From assembly GCF_000003195.3 (NCBI RefSeq), contig NC_012872.2:24018066-24082065 (forward strand): a stretch of DNA of 64,000 nt. The letters are read 5' to 3'. How positions within the stretch are numbered: the stretch's first letter is position 1; every line of letters starts with the position of its first letter. Position numbers and translations under genes: made by a program. Shown piece by piece: positions 12,100 to 23,197 of this stretch. The notes below the pieces were generated by a model. It was not told the DNA's origin. It searched no databases and saw only the letters and a list, made by a program, of their open reading frames with translations. This stretch comes from Sorghum bicolor. Its lineage: Eukaryota > Streptophyta > Magnoliopsida > Poales > Poaceae.

Positions 12100-15000
12100 A
12101 TGGCTCGCAATACTTGCTCCGGTCACAACGAGGTGCCACCGCCACCACCTCCTCCCCCGCCTACGCCTACTGAGCTATTGGCAGCTCTTGTTGAGGGTCA
12201 GCGTATGCTCAATGAGGCTATGCAAACTATGGCGCAGCAGAACCGGGGTGGTCGCCATGCCCGCCAAGGCGGAGAGGCAAATCAGTACAGCAGTTTCAAG
12301 GATTTCCAGGACACCAAGCCGCCGCTTTTCAAGGAGGCTGTTGAACCTCTAGAAGCTGATGAGTGGCTTAACACTCTTGAACATAAATTCCGGTTGCTAA
12401 GGTTAACCGAAGAGCTAAAAGCGGAATAGGAAGCCCACCAGTTGGAGGGCCAAGCGGGTGTTTGGTGGAGTCATTACAAGACCAGCTTGCCTGCCAATGC
12501 TGTTGTAAACTGGGACCAGTTCACAACTGCTTTCAGGAACACTTATATTCTACAAGGCTTAATTACTATCAAGCACACCGAGTTCATGAACTTGACGCAA
12601 GGCACTAAAAGCTTGACTGAGTATCTTCATGCTTTTAATAATTTGTCTCGCTATGCTCCTGAGATGGTTGACACCGAAGTCAAGAAGCTCGCTAGTTTCA
12701 AGAGAGGGTTGGGACCCAAGTTGTCCAAGAACATGGCCCGTAACAAGAGTACTACCTTTAATGAGTTTGTGAGTGATGCGTTGACTCAAGAGAACTCCAA
12801 TGCCGTGTATGCCGCGTCCAAGAACCGCAAGAGGGCCTATGAGGCAGGTGCTTCGCAGTCCAAGACTCCAGTGGCAAGCAAGCCGGCCTATCGCCCACCT
12901 AATGCTGTGACAAGGTATAGGCCGCCGCAGAAAAAGTCAAATGTGAAGACGAGAGTTCGCAAGTCCTTCGCAGTTGCTCTCCCAAGAGGTGCCACGGGTC
13001 AAGGAAGTCCCAAGACTCCTCCTGATAACCGTCCCTGCTTCAATTGCAAACAAGTTGGTCACTGGGCGAGAGATTGCCCTTATCCTAAGAGAAATGTTGC
13101 GGCTGAAGGCAATAACCGTATGGGTCGTGTGCACTACACCACGGTTGAAGAAATTCCGGAAGGTGAAGCAGTCACCGCTGGTATGTTCCTTGTAAATCAA
13201 CACCCTGCAGTTGTCTTGTTTGATTCTGGAGCTTCACATTCATTTATGAGTCAAACATTCGCATCTAAACATGGGCAACATGTAATCGACCTTGATAGTG
13301 GAAAATTTTGCATTAGTGCTGCTGGTAACCAAATTGCTACAAACCAAGTAGTGAGGGATGTACAAATTGCCATAGAAGGGCGTAATTATTCAGCAAATCT
13401 TGTGATCTTACCGGGCTTGGGAATAGATGTTATCCTAGGAATGAAATGGATGAGTGATCATGGAGTGTTGATAGACACTTCAACTAGGGTCATCATGTTG
13501 AGGGAGCCTGATAGTGAGGAAGCTTTCTTAGTCCAACTCCCTAGAAGCAATGACATCCGTCACGCGGCCAATGCTATTCGACCACCCACTATAGCAGAAA
13601 TTCCGGTAGTGTGTGAGTTTCCGGATGTTTTTCCAGAAGACCTGCCCGGGTTACCGCCAGACAGAGACATTGAGTTTAAAATTGATCTAATTCCGGGTAC
13701 CGCGCCTATCTCTAGAAGGCCCTATCGAATGCCACCCAATGAGTTGGCAGAGTTGAAAAAGCAATTGCAAGAACTGCTTGAGAAAGGTCTTATTCGGCCT
13801 AGCTCTTCTCCATGGGGTTGTCCGGCTCTCTTTGTCAAGAAGAAGGACAAGTCTCTACGTATGTGTGTAGACTATCGTCCGCTGAATGCCGTGACTATCA
13901 AAAACAAGTATCCACTGCCTCGCATTGATATCCTGTTTGATCAATTAGCCAAGGCTAAAGTATTCTCCAAGATTGATCTGAGATCTGGGTATCATCAAAT
14001 CAAGATCCGACTTGAAGATATTCCTAAAACGGCTTTCTCTACCAGGTATGGGTTGTATGAGTATTTAGTCATGTCCTTTGGTCTGACTAATGCCCCTGCT
14101 CATTTCATGTACCTGATGAATTCGGTGTTCATGCCTGAACTGGATAAGTTTGTGGTGGTGTTCATCGATAATATTTTGGTGTACTCTGAAAATGCACAAG
14201 AACATGAGAAGCACCTTCGGATTGTACTCACTAGATTGCGAGAACATCAGCTCTATGCCAAGTTCAGCAAGTGTGAGTTTTGGCTGAAGAAAGTGCCTTT
14301 CTTAGGCCATATTTTATCCGAAGAGGGTATTTCTGTTGACCCGTCAAAGGTGCAAGAGGTTCTAGACTGGAAGGCCCCGACTTCAGTGCACGAAGTCCGG
14401 AGTTTTCTCGGTCTAGCGGGTTATTATCGGCGCTTTATTCCAGACTTTTCCAAAATAGCTAAACCTATGACCAAGCTACTACAAAAAGATGTGAAGTTTG
14501 TGTGGTCCGAAGAGTGTGAAGTTGCTTTCACCACTTTACGCCATTTGCTGACCACCGCTCGCGTTCTGGCGCAGCCTGACATTGAAAAGCCATTTGATGT
14601 CTTTTGTGATGCATCTGGCACTGGCCTAGGTTGTGTGCTTATGCAAGAGGGCCGAGTTATTGCCTATGCTTCTCGGCAGCTGAGGAAACATGAAGCCAAC
14701 TACCCTACTCATGATCTAGAGTTAGCAGCAGTTGTGCATGCATTGAAGCTCTGGAGAGATTATCTGTTGGGTAATCTATGTCACATCTACACTGACCATA
14801 AGAGCCTCAAATATATATTCACTCAGCCCGAATTGAACATGAGACAAAGAAGATGGTTGGAGTTGATAAAAGACTACAATTTAGAAGTACACTATCATCC
14901 AGGCAAAGCCAATGTTGTAGCTGATGCTCTGAGCCGGAAACAACATGTTAGACCACTCCTAGAGGAAGGCTTCAATTTATTGCATCCTGTGGTCCTGCAC

Positions 15001-16453
15001 AACATCATAGTCAGCTGCTCATTAGAGAGTCAAATCATAGAGCTCCAAAAATCTGATCCTGGTATTTTTCATATAAAAAGAAAAATGCAAGAGCAAGACA
15101 CCAAGCATTTCAAGGTAAGATGAGAAAGGTGTACTGTGGTTTGACGATCGACTAGTTGTACCCAAAGACCGTGACCTACGCAACAAGATCTTAGAAGAAG
15201 CTCATTCTTCCAAGTTGTCCATTCATCTGGGGAGTAGCAAAATGTACCAAGACTTGAGACCTCGTTTCTGGTGGACCAAAATGAAGAAAGAGATAGCAGC
15301 TTATGTTGCTAGGTGTGACACTTGCTGCAGGGTGAAGGCAGTTCACCTAAAGCCTGCAGGTTTATTGCAACCTTCGTCGATTCCAGGTTGGAAGTGGGAA
15401 GAAATCAGCATGGATTTCATTGTTGGACTTCCCCTTACTCAAAAAGGGCACAACTCTATATGGGTGATTGTTGACCGTTTAACCAAGTCAGCTCATTTTA
15501 TTCCTGTACACTCTACATACCGGCCATCCGACTATGCTGAGTTGTACTTCTCTCAGATAGTTAAATTGCACGGAGTGCCTTGCACTATTATCTCTGATAG
15601 AGGTCCTCAGTTCACTGCTCGCTTTTGGGAGCATCTGCATTCACTCCTTGGTACAAAATTGGTTCGCAGTTCAGCCTATCATCCCCAAACCTCCGGTCAA
15701 ACTGAGCGTGTGAATCAAATTCTTGAGGATATGTTGAGGGCCTGTGTTATATCTGCCAAGGGTGCATGGGAGAAATGGTTACCCTTAGCTGAATTTTCAT
15801 ATAACAATAGTTACCAAGAGAGTATCCAAATGGCTCCTTTCGAAGCTTTGTATGGCCGCAAATGTAGAACTCCTTTAAACTGGGTCGAACCTGGTGAAAG
15901 GAGGTACTACGGAATTGACTTTGTCAAGGAAGCCAAAAAGCAAGTTCTCCTGATCCAACAACACATGAGAGCCGCCCAAGCTAGGCAGAAAAGCTATGCT
16001 GACCGAAGAAGAAAGCCAATCGAGTTTGAAATAGGTGACTTTGTGTACCTAAAGGTATCGCCCATGAAAGGAGTAAACCGCTTTGGCATTAAAAGAAAGC
16101 TTGCCCCTAGGTATGTGGGTCCCTACCAAATCATTGAGAAGAGTGGTAAGGTAGCTTACAAAGTGCAACTACCTCCCGAAATGAGAGCTATTTTCCCGGT
16201 ATTCCACGTGTCTCAACTTAAGAAGTGTCTTCGTGTGCCCGAAGAGAGAGTTGAATCAAGAGATATCAAGTTGCAGTCAGACCTATCTTATGAGGAAAAG
16301 CCTGTACAAGTTCTTGATGTCAAAGAACGAGTTACTCGTGGAAAAGTGATCAAACTTTTTAGAATTTTGTGGAACCGCCAAAATGAGAGAGATGCCACTT
16401 GGGAAAGGGAAGACTATTTACAAGTAACTTATCCCTCATTCTACGAAAAATAA
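12100..16453 (+). pseudogene. Chromoviral gag-pol of T (Tekay/Del), decayed
   Basis: The frame opens with a proline run (PPPPPPPPP), then the gag core, and is cut by a TAG at 12427-12429. It reopens in the same frame to 15123. The order is CCHC knuckle ([14 protein letters not shown], about 13036), protease ([10 protein letters not shown], 13222), RT, RNase H ([10 protein letters not shown] and TDHKSLKY), then a +1 frameshift near 15115. Integrase follows to the end: HxxxH/CxxC around 15210-15330, core DDE in MDFIVGLP, SDRGPQF and SGQTERVN, and a GPY/F-type segment (APRYVGPYQII). The last 55 residues (RILWNRQNERDATWERE) fit a chromodomain of the Tekay type. The RT catalytic box reads FIDN instead of FIDD, with asparagine at 14170-14172. 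The product cannot be made as one polyprotein and RT should be dead. Confidence 0.92.
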
Positions 16454-16951
16454 ATGTCTTGTAAGTATGTATACTTTATCTCCCACCTATGAGCTCCAGA
16501 TATCAAGCCTTATTAGAGTATGGATGAGAGAGAAGGCAATGCCACTATGCCTCATACCACAAATACCACATACTTTGTGAGAAGGCATATACCATCACTG
16601 CCTTGGTAAGGATCCAGAAATACCACAAAAGAGAGACTAGACAGAGTCATACAAGGAATCTCTGAGTTTTATTTGAAAATCTGCAAAAACTCCAGAGCTA
16701 TAGTTGATCAAAGAACAAGAGACGTGGTGCTTGACTTGACCGTTCTATCTTTTAACTGCTCAAGACACTAGTGACGGTTGCAAGCCCCTTGGTGAAAGGT
16801 AATATAAGTAAGTTTATATCTTAACAGTTTACCTTAACCTAGAGATAAGATCTTGTTTAAACGCATGTGTACCTTTAAGGCATAAAACCACTGCAGAAAC
16901 TCTTGAGTCCATCCTTGCTCAGGGACGAGCAAGAGGTAAGCTTGGGGGAGT
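16454..16951 (+). other. A1 3' non-coding region and polypurine tract
   Basis: Sequence after the T pol stop matches A0 at 21690-22145 in style and order (GAGCTCCA...AAGCCTTATTA, then GAGAGAAGGCAA). It ends in a GGGACGAGCAAGAG box and the polypurine tract AAGCTTGGGGGAG at 16938-16950, directly before the LTR. No ORF is present. Confidence 0.75.
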
Positions 16952-18266
16952 TGTTGACGGTCCTTAAGTACCGAATATAATCATCAAATAAATAAAGAAA
17001 AGGATCCAAATGCAATCAACACCCAGACTTAGGGTTTTATCTGACTGAATTGCACGAGTTTTGGTGTTTGTCTATTTCTGCAGGGGGTTATCATGAAATA
17101 TGGAGAGAAGGCCCACACGTCGGGTTTACATAGGGATATTAACGTGCCGTGCAATTTTCTATCATCTAGAAGACTCCAGAAGCCACGGGAACGAACGGGA
17201 GGCCGAGCAGGATCGGGGGCAGGGCGCCCGCCCAGCTACAGAGTCCAATTAGGACTCTCTTCGGGGATTACGCTCCACCGACCTAAAGGATCAAGGATAA
17301 CCGTTCAATCAATGTCGGTTTGATCCGACGGCCCAGGTTCACTTGAGGGGACTATATAACCAGACCCCCTGGCCCCTGGAGGAGGCACCCCTTGATCATT
17401 ATTCATTATTCATAGACAGAGCAAAAGCTAGGGTTTGGAGATGAGAGCTCTCTTCTCTTCTCTAAACTAGAGTAGATCTAGATAGTAGCGAGATGGAGAG
17501 CGAAGGAGGAATAGAGGAGAGGCCGGCCTGTCGGTTCTTCCTCCGGTTGTACTTCGTCATGATCAAGCTCTAATCAAGCTTGCTCATGGGATGACTCTGG
17601 TAATCTACTTCTAATTCATTATGCAATTACTAATCATGTATGTTCTGGTTCACAGCTCTTTTGATTACTTCAAATTTATAGGACCCTATAGGTTAGAGTT
17701 GTAGTATAGGTGTAAGCGTGGTGCTTAGACCTAGATTACTTGTGGATATCCCCTATCTAGCCGGATCGTGTGGTAGGCCGCGTAGGTGACAGTTACGTTG
17801 TTCCCCTGTAGTCCACCTCTCGTTAGCAGGACGGGTAGGGTTTATTGGCCTATTGATAAGCATCCTTTGTGGTGTATTCTTATCACGTGGTTCGTCCCAG
17901 ACATAGACATACCCCTTTGAAGTAGAGAAACCATAGTTATCCTCTCTATTCTGCTACCATCGCCTATATATTAGATTGCTCTACTCTCTACGCTATATTT
18001 ACCCATTGTTATCTTACCTTTAATATTGTTCTTATTCAATTCTACTATCTTTCCTATTTACACCCATCTATCTATCTTGGTTAAGTTAGAGCGTAGTTGG
18101 TTCTCCTGTTTCCCTGTGGATACGATAAAACCTTTAACCGGGTAAAAGCTACATTGGTATCTGTGCGCTTGTGGATTATCTGTGTGCGCAAAAATACTAT
18201 AGTACACTCTAGTGCCATGTTGGGGATGACAACCTAGTATTCAAGTGGTGTTAGCAAGTGTCAACA
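16952..18266 (+). repeat. 3' LTR of A1
   Basis: This is the partner of the LTR at 1671, with the same ends and a TATATAA at about 17353. A 20 bp segment near 17942 is missing from the 5' copy. It is followed by the target duplication cctgc. Confidence 0.95.
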
Positions 18267-18271
18267 CCTGC

Positions 18272-18541
18272 CAAGCAAGTAGAACATTCCATAAAAGAAT
18301 GGCGAGAGAAGGAGATGCCTACACGGTCCCCATCTTTGGGACCAACCGAGGCATCCACATAATGAAACCCAACAGAGAGGTCTGGCACTATGGACCTAAA
18401 ACATGGAGCCCTCCACTGACCAGGTATGTCAGTAATTATCTCATATTTATTTTCTGCATTTAAATTTTGCTTCTCAATTGCATGCTTACTTAAAAAATGC
18501 ATTTTTTAGTTCGACCAAATAACTTAGATATAAATAACGAT
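18272..18541 (+). pseudogene. A0 gag-protease remnant, 3' piece
   Basis: The frame that was interrupted at 1670 continues here for 30 codons. It ends KEWREKEMPTRSPSLGPTE and then AST before the TAA at 18360-18362. Frame and target duplication agree exactly, which proves that A1 split this gene. After the stop there is a GACCAGGTATGT that could be a splice donor, and AT-rich sequence up to repeat copy B. No RT or integrase follows. Confidence 0.75.
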
Positions 18542-18900
18542 ACTTGAGAAGAGTGAATAGAGAAAAAGTGAGCTGGTGGGGCCACCATTGCCAGATCGGC
18601 CGACCTGGCTTTGTGGGTCCACCACCTTTCCCTCCACTCTGGCTAGAAGCTGGAATCGTATGAGTGGCATTGGATACCCTGGGGCTCCCAAGGGTAGGTC
18701 GACCAACCTTGCCTTGGTTCCACGAGGCATCCTGCTACCTCCCAATGATGATGTCAAAGGATCCCATGCTCAACACACTAGCCAGAATTCGAGGTGAGAT
18801 GGTCCAAAGCTCATGACATTATCTTAAGATGCTACTTTAAGCACTTTGATGCTTTAGGGAACATGTCAACAGCCAAAGCTAGCATAGGGAGTAACAATGC
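18542..18900. repeat. 359 bp direct repeat, copy B (in A0)
   Basis: This is the second copy of the segment at 8-366, same length and orientation, with about 5% mismatches. It lies directly upstream of the promoter-like region of the A0 ORF1 gene. Confidence 0.85.
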
Positions 18901-19448
18901 GTGCTTAAGGGTCCCCATGGTCCATGGGAATCACTTTGGTGCTTGTCCTTTCTTTTGCTTTCTCCTTTTCTCTTTCACAAAACACTAAACATGGGAATCC
19001 GAGGCAACCAGCAGCATCTTTAGGTCAGCACCACCACCATCTTTATCAGATAACCCAACATAGCATGATTAAACTGGTGGGGGGCAAAAGTCTTGGTCTA
19101 CCGACCATGCTTTTGGTCCCACTTGGTGACTTTTTGCAAGCACGATGCTAGATTCCCTATCCAAAGTTGAAGGCATGCTTCATAGGGGGTGAACCCCGGT
19201 CGGCTGACCAGACCTATGGGGGGTCTTGCCATGCCCTTTCACCCCTATAAATAGCACCCCAATGTGAGCTCAATCCCACACCAAAACCAGCAGAATCATC
19301 TCGAGCTCACTTGGCCTTCTCTCTTCTCTTTAGTGTTCCAAGCCTTCTCAAGCTTAGTGTAGTAGTAGATATAAACCCAAAAACATTTCCCTTCTATATA
19401 GTAGTATAGTAGGAAGCTTGGTCATGTTTGTTCACTTGTGAAGCTAGC
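18901..19448 (+). promoter_or_regulatory. Promoter and leader of the A0 ORF1 gene
   Basis: A strong TATA box (TATAAATA, 19246-19253) lies 203 bp before the ATG at 19449 and is followed by a CA- and CT-rich leader. Upstream is a GGTCGGCTGACC motif near 19198. This is not at an LTR boundary I can recognise. It looks like a private promoter for the downstream gene, though an LTR fragment cannot be excluded. Confidence 0.55.
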
Positions 19449-20782
19449 ATGAAGAAATTCATCTCTGCCAAGCTCACCAAGAAGAGACAGGGTGATGGCT
19501 CATCCTTGAGCTCTCACCACTCCGAGGCTAGGAGCCATGAGAGAGTGGAGGAGGAACAACTGCACACACTTGTTCCCTTCATCCCTGCTGATAGGATACT
19601 AGAGCCCCACGACAACCTCTTGCTCACTCATGATGAGATAGGGAAGCTCTACACCCTTCGCACTTGCAGCTTCAACCACATCACTGTCTTTGATGAGCAA
19701 CTCTTGGACCAATCAGGTATGAGCACCGACTTTCCTACTATCTTTCATGCCATTGTTTGGGGTGGATTTTTGCAAGTTCCTGAATTTGGTGTAAAAGTAG
19801 TCTCTCAAGAATTTGTTGGCACACTAAAATCAAATGATAGGGAGTAACTTTTTTCATGTTCAACAAAGATTACAATTTAACTTGGAGTGAGCTAAGTATA
19901 TGTCTAGGCTTTGATCAAGATTGTGAGCTAGACATAGATCATGCTTTGCAAAATTTTGAGTTAGCTAAGTTCTGGAAGTTGATTACTTGCTCCAATAATC
20001 TCTTTGTTCGTAGACCTGTCCAAATCCATAACCCAACCTTAAGATTCATGTACATTTGGATCAAAGTCACTCTCTTCCCTGGTCCTAGTATGGATGATAT
20101 AGGCTATAAAGAATTGCAAATCCTTTATGCCATGGTAAACAAAATCAATTTTTCACCTATCAAGTGGCTAGTACCTTTCTAGATTTCCTCCATTGCACCT
20201 AGCATGCCCCTATGATTTACTTTACTTATCACCACAATTGCTGAATCTATGGGTTTGCTTGAAACAAATGAAGTAGAGTACATCTAGGATGATAGATCTA
20301 TTTTAGGTGAGCAGACGTTTAGGAGTGATAATTTGATTAAGAGAGATCCTAGAAATGGCCTTAAAATGGTTTATGGGAACTATCCCATTGAAGTCTCTCT
20401 TCCCGATGAGAACCTTTGGTTGTATAATGCTTCATCACTAACCCTAAGGCTAGGAAGAGAGAATAGAGCCAATCCTGTTGCAGGGATGGACAAGATGACG
20501 AGAGCACGGTCCCATGCTGCTCCACAGCAAGCTGGTCCCTCTTATGCTGCACCACAAGAGGAGGACGAGGTGAACTCCATGGAAACACCTCATCACTCTA
20601 GGACGTCTTCTGCAACGCGCACCCCTCACCCTCGTGGTAGGGGGAGGCGCCAACCACCGTCCGAAATGGAGACACTCATCAGCGATATGGAGAACATCAA
20701 CATCGGACAGCAGACCACCTTGCAGCTCATGCAAGAGAACTTGGACATGGCCCAAAGCCTCCAAGCTAAGAGTGAGTACTGA
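19449..20782 (+). pseudogene. ATHILA ORF1-family gene of A0 (envelope position), decayed
   Basis: The encoded protein begins MKKFISAKLTKKRQGDG and matches the plant ATHILA ORF-1 family, found downstream of pol in the place of an envelope gene. Family-like stretches are RTCSFNHITVFDEQLL, NLTWSELSICLGF and NPTLRFMYIWIKVTLFPG. A one-base shift near 19847 and stops around 20180-20290 divide it into three frames. The last piece has a low-complexity basic and proline-rich section (RTPHPRGRGRR) and a C-terminal coiled coil (METLISDMENINIGQQ). There is no signal peptide or clear membrane span, so an envelope function is not supported by what I see. It is sense to A0 and has its own TATA box. Confidence 0.8.
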
Positions 20783-20827
20783 TGGGACCAGTGGATTGGG
20801 TATCAACCACCCCAGTGAGCAAGAAGT

Positions 20828-20854
20828 CAAGCTTGGGGGAGATTCTCTCCCCCA
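20828..20854 (+). other. Internal purine tract with perfect hairpin (A0)
   Basis: CAAGCTTGGGGGAGA is followed by TTC and TCTCCCCC, giving a stem of at least eight perfect base pairs with a three-base loop, 50 bases after the ORF1 stop. The purine half duplicates the tract that precedes the A0 3' LTR at 22131. Confidence 0.65.
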
Positions 20855-22130
20855 CTAAGGTAAGTTTATCTAAGGTAAGTTTCCAACCCCCCTAATTTAA
20901 TTCTTGCATTGTTGCATTCTGTTGGTTTCCTTCTTGCATAATAAAAAAATATATTTATTTGCTTCATTTCCTTTTTATATATATGCTTCATGTGTGCTAT
21001 CCTTCCTATGGAAATGGTGATGAAATTGCTAGTTAATGTCTCTCTAGTACTTGTTTACAACTTAGCATTTCTCTAAGTATGGACTACTTAGCATTTTTAA
21101 CCATCATGAACTTGAACACTTGCAAGTGCTAAAACAAAGTCTAAGATGTTGTGAGACTTGATTGTTCCTAAATGGTGTTAAATTCCTACCACAAGCCATA
21201 CATGATAGAAACCCAGCACATAGGCTGCTTGCTTGTGTTGAGAGTTGTCAACTCTTGTTGACCCTTGGTTTAGAGTTGTGTCATGCTCAGTAGGATCAAG
21301 ATCCACACCATCCACATACAACTGTTGTTCCTACAATGGGAGTATGCAACATTCCATACCATTCCATTCCATTCCACCAAATATAGATGCTCCATGCTCT
21401 AAGTGTAGAATCTATCTCTCTAATAGCTAAATGTTGGATGAGACACAAAGCGAAGGCTATAGAGAAATAATCATCTTGTTAGGAAGGACATCATCAAGTC
21501 CTTGAAAAAGAAGAAAAAAATAAAAAAATGCTAGCCTTGTCTCAATAGGAAAAAAATAGAGAGAGCACAATCAAATAAAGGAGCCATCTAGCCATCATAC
21601 TCATACCACCTTCCACAAATATATCCTGATCTCAAGCATGACACTACTCTTCCTCCAAGGATCCAAGATTTGACTTCACAACATATGCAATGTAAGTACG
21701 CCATCCCCTTATTCCTACCTTGAGCTCCACATTAAGCCTTTATTATAGTAGGATTGCATAGAGAAGGCAACTTACTCATATGCCTTGGTAAGGATTTATA
21801 CACCACTTGAGTGACTTGAGAGAAACCATATGAGGAACATTAAGATTTCTTTTGAAAAACATAGCAAAAACCTCTGGCATGAAACTTGCTAAAGAATGAG
21901 AAAAGTAGATGTCCAGTCAAAGTTGTTCTATCTCTCAACATCCCAAGACTAAGTTAATGCCATAAGCCCCATAGGTGTTAAAGTAACATTGGTGTGTTAG
22001 CATTGCTAAGTTTTCCATTTGAGGAGAAGTTCTTTGTTGTGCACTTAGTACTATTAAGATGTTGACTTAGTGATAATATCTGAACCGATCGAACCAAGTC
22101 TTGATTATTTGCTCGGGACGAGCAAAGGTT
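20855..22130 (+). other. A0 3' non-coding region
   Basis: This is AT-rich sequence with no coding potential. It includes a short CCATTCCATTCCATTCCA run near 21357 and a GCTCGGGACGAGCAAAG box at 22111-22127 just before the polypurine tract. The layout matches the 3' region of A1. Confidence 0.6.
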
Positions 22131-22145
22131 AAGCTTGGGGGATCT
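22131..22145 (+). other. Polypurine tract of A0
   Basis: AAGCTTGGGGGA lies directly before the TGTTGACAGG LTR start. It is the expected primer site for plus-strand DNA synthesis in Athila-type elements. Confidence 0.8.
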
Positions 22146-22740
22146 TGTTGACAGGAAATAAGACCCAGTTCTATATTACTCAAAAGCCCGTCAACAGTCC
22201 TCGATTGAAGGAAGATAAGCATCACATGAACATATTTATCACTAATAATGTTCCACTTGTACTCTTAGCTTGTTCAATGCAGGGAAGAAGGAAATGAGCC
22301 CTGTGGGCCCCATAACCTAGGTCGGCCGACCAGGGTTTCAGCCCACCAGGGGCTCCCCTCCATGGCATTAGCCATGGCATATCCCAAGGAGTCAATCCCA
22401 ACCCTTGGACCCATGTGTGCTTGCCCTCAACAGTTCAAACACTTAGACGTTGATCCTTGGGCCTACATGAAAGCTAGCAAGTGTGCAACTAGACTCAATT
22501 TTGGACAACACTTCACATGACAAGTGGGGACACCACCAGGAGGCCAGAGGTGGGCCAGGGGCCCCAAAGGTCGGTGGCCGACTGACCAATTGGTTGATGC
22601 CACCTGGCCAAACCTCCCACCGACCTAAGGACCTTCTAGAAGGTCAGTGGGACCCACAGTCAGCCAAAGGGTAGGTCGACCGACCTACATGTGGCCCCCA
22701 TCTGGAGTCAGTTCACTCCCACCGACCTTCCTCGTGTGTG
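22146..22740 (+). repeat. 3' LTR of A0, truncated by R1
   Basis: The LTR starts TGTTGACAGG and is cut after 595 bp by the R1 LTR. It carries an AGGTCGGCCGACC palindrome at 22319-22331 and a GTAGGTCGACCGACCTAC element at 22671-22688. No TATA box is reached before the cut. No matching 5' LTR is visible in the window. Confidence 0.75.
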
Positions 22741-23197
22741 TGTCGACGAAAGCTAGTCGACAGTCTACCTTGGAGTATACCCACGGTAGTAGTTTATCGG
22801 CAGACACGTGCGCAAGCTACGAACTTGATGGTGACGCAAGACATAGACAAGGTTTTTATCTAGGTTCGGCCGCCGTGTGGGCATAATAGCTACATCCTGC
22901 GTCTAATTGTATTGGATTGTGTTGAGTTGAGATGTCTATGGGGGGTCCCTTGCCTCTCTTTATATAGTCCAGAGGGCAGGGTTACAGATCTGGAAACTAA
23001 TCCTAGTCGGTTACAATTGCTATAGATAATACGATATCAATTTCTATTCTAACCGACTAGAATCTTGCTTGATCTCCACGTCTTGTTTCCTTGCGCGAAA
23101 CTCCGAGCAGTTAGATCAAGCCTCGAACTGTCTCGTGATGGGCTAAGTCTCCTGGCCTAAGTCTAGCAGTAAGGGTATAGGGGTTTATACCCCCACA
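22741..23197 (-). repeat. 3' LTR of R1 (minus strand)
   Basis: On the plus strand the LTR reads TGTCGACGAAAGC...ATACCCCCACA, the reverse of the R2 LTRs, with a reversed TATA box (TTTATATAG near 22970). The purine tract GTGCTCGGGGACTAGC, read on the minus strand, adjoins it on the right. This LTR is therefore the 3' end of a minus-strand element. Confidence 0.9.

Larger units (their letters stand above)
5333..16453 (+). mobile_element. T: Tekay/Del-type chromovirus lacking its 3' LTR
   Basis: A 4.5 kb LTR with TGTAACA...TGTTACA ends is followed by an initiator-tRNA-Met type primer site, a long leader, an extra sense ORF and a gag-pol ending in a chromodomain-like region. These are hallmarks of the Tekay/Del chromovirus lineage. 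No 3' LTR follows. Within a few bases of the pol stop the sequence matches the Athila 3' region (compare 21690-21770). The element was therefore truncated after insertion, or A1 was packaged as a chimera. Coding damage includes a TAG in gag, a frameshift before integrase and a changed RT active site. Confidence 0.85.
1671..18266 (+). mobile_element. A1: Athila-like LTR retrotransposon, pol-less, hosting T
   Basis: The element has TGTTGACGG...GTCAACA LTRs of 1295 and 1315 bp and a perfect 5 bp target duplication (cctgc at 1666-1670 and 18267-18271). A tRNA-Asp type primer site follows the 5' LTR and a purine tract (AAGCTTGGGGGAG) precedes the 3' LTR. It carries a gag ORF but no RT or integrase of its own lineage, so it looks like a gag-only non-autonomous family. 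The chromovirus T was inserted into or fused with its 3' half. By-eye LTR divergence is about 4%; at a commonly used grass rate this would be on the order of 1-1.5 million years. Part of the length difference is a single 20 bp indel near 17942. Confidence 0.93.

Noticed and set aside
12427..12429. The TAG in T gag, whose context AATAGGAAGCC equals that of the G1 amber codon
   Set aside because: It is inside gag, not at a gag/pol border, and T has other coding damage, so I read it as a chance nonsense mutation.
19449..20782. Reading the A0 ORF1 gene as a true envelope protein
   Set aside because: I see no signal peptide, fusion peptide or membrane span; only its position resembles an envelope gene.
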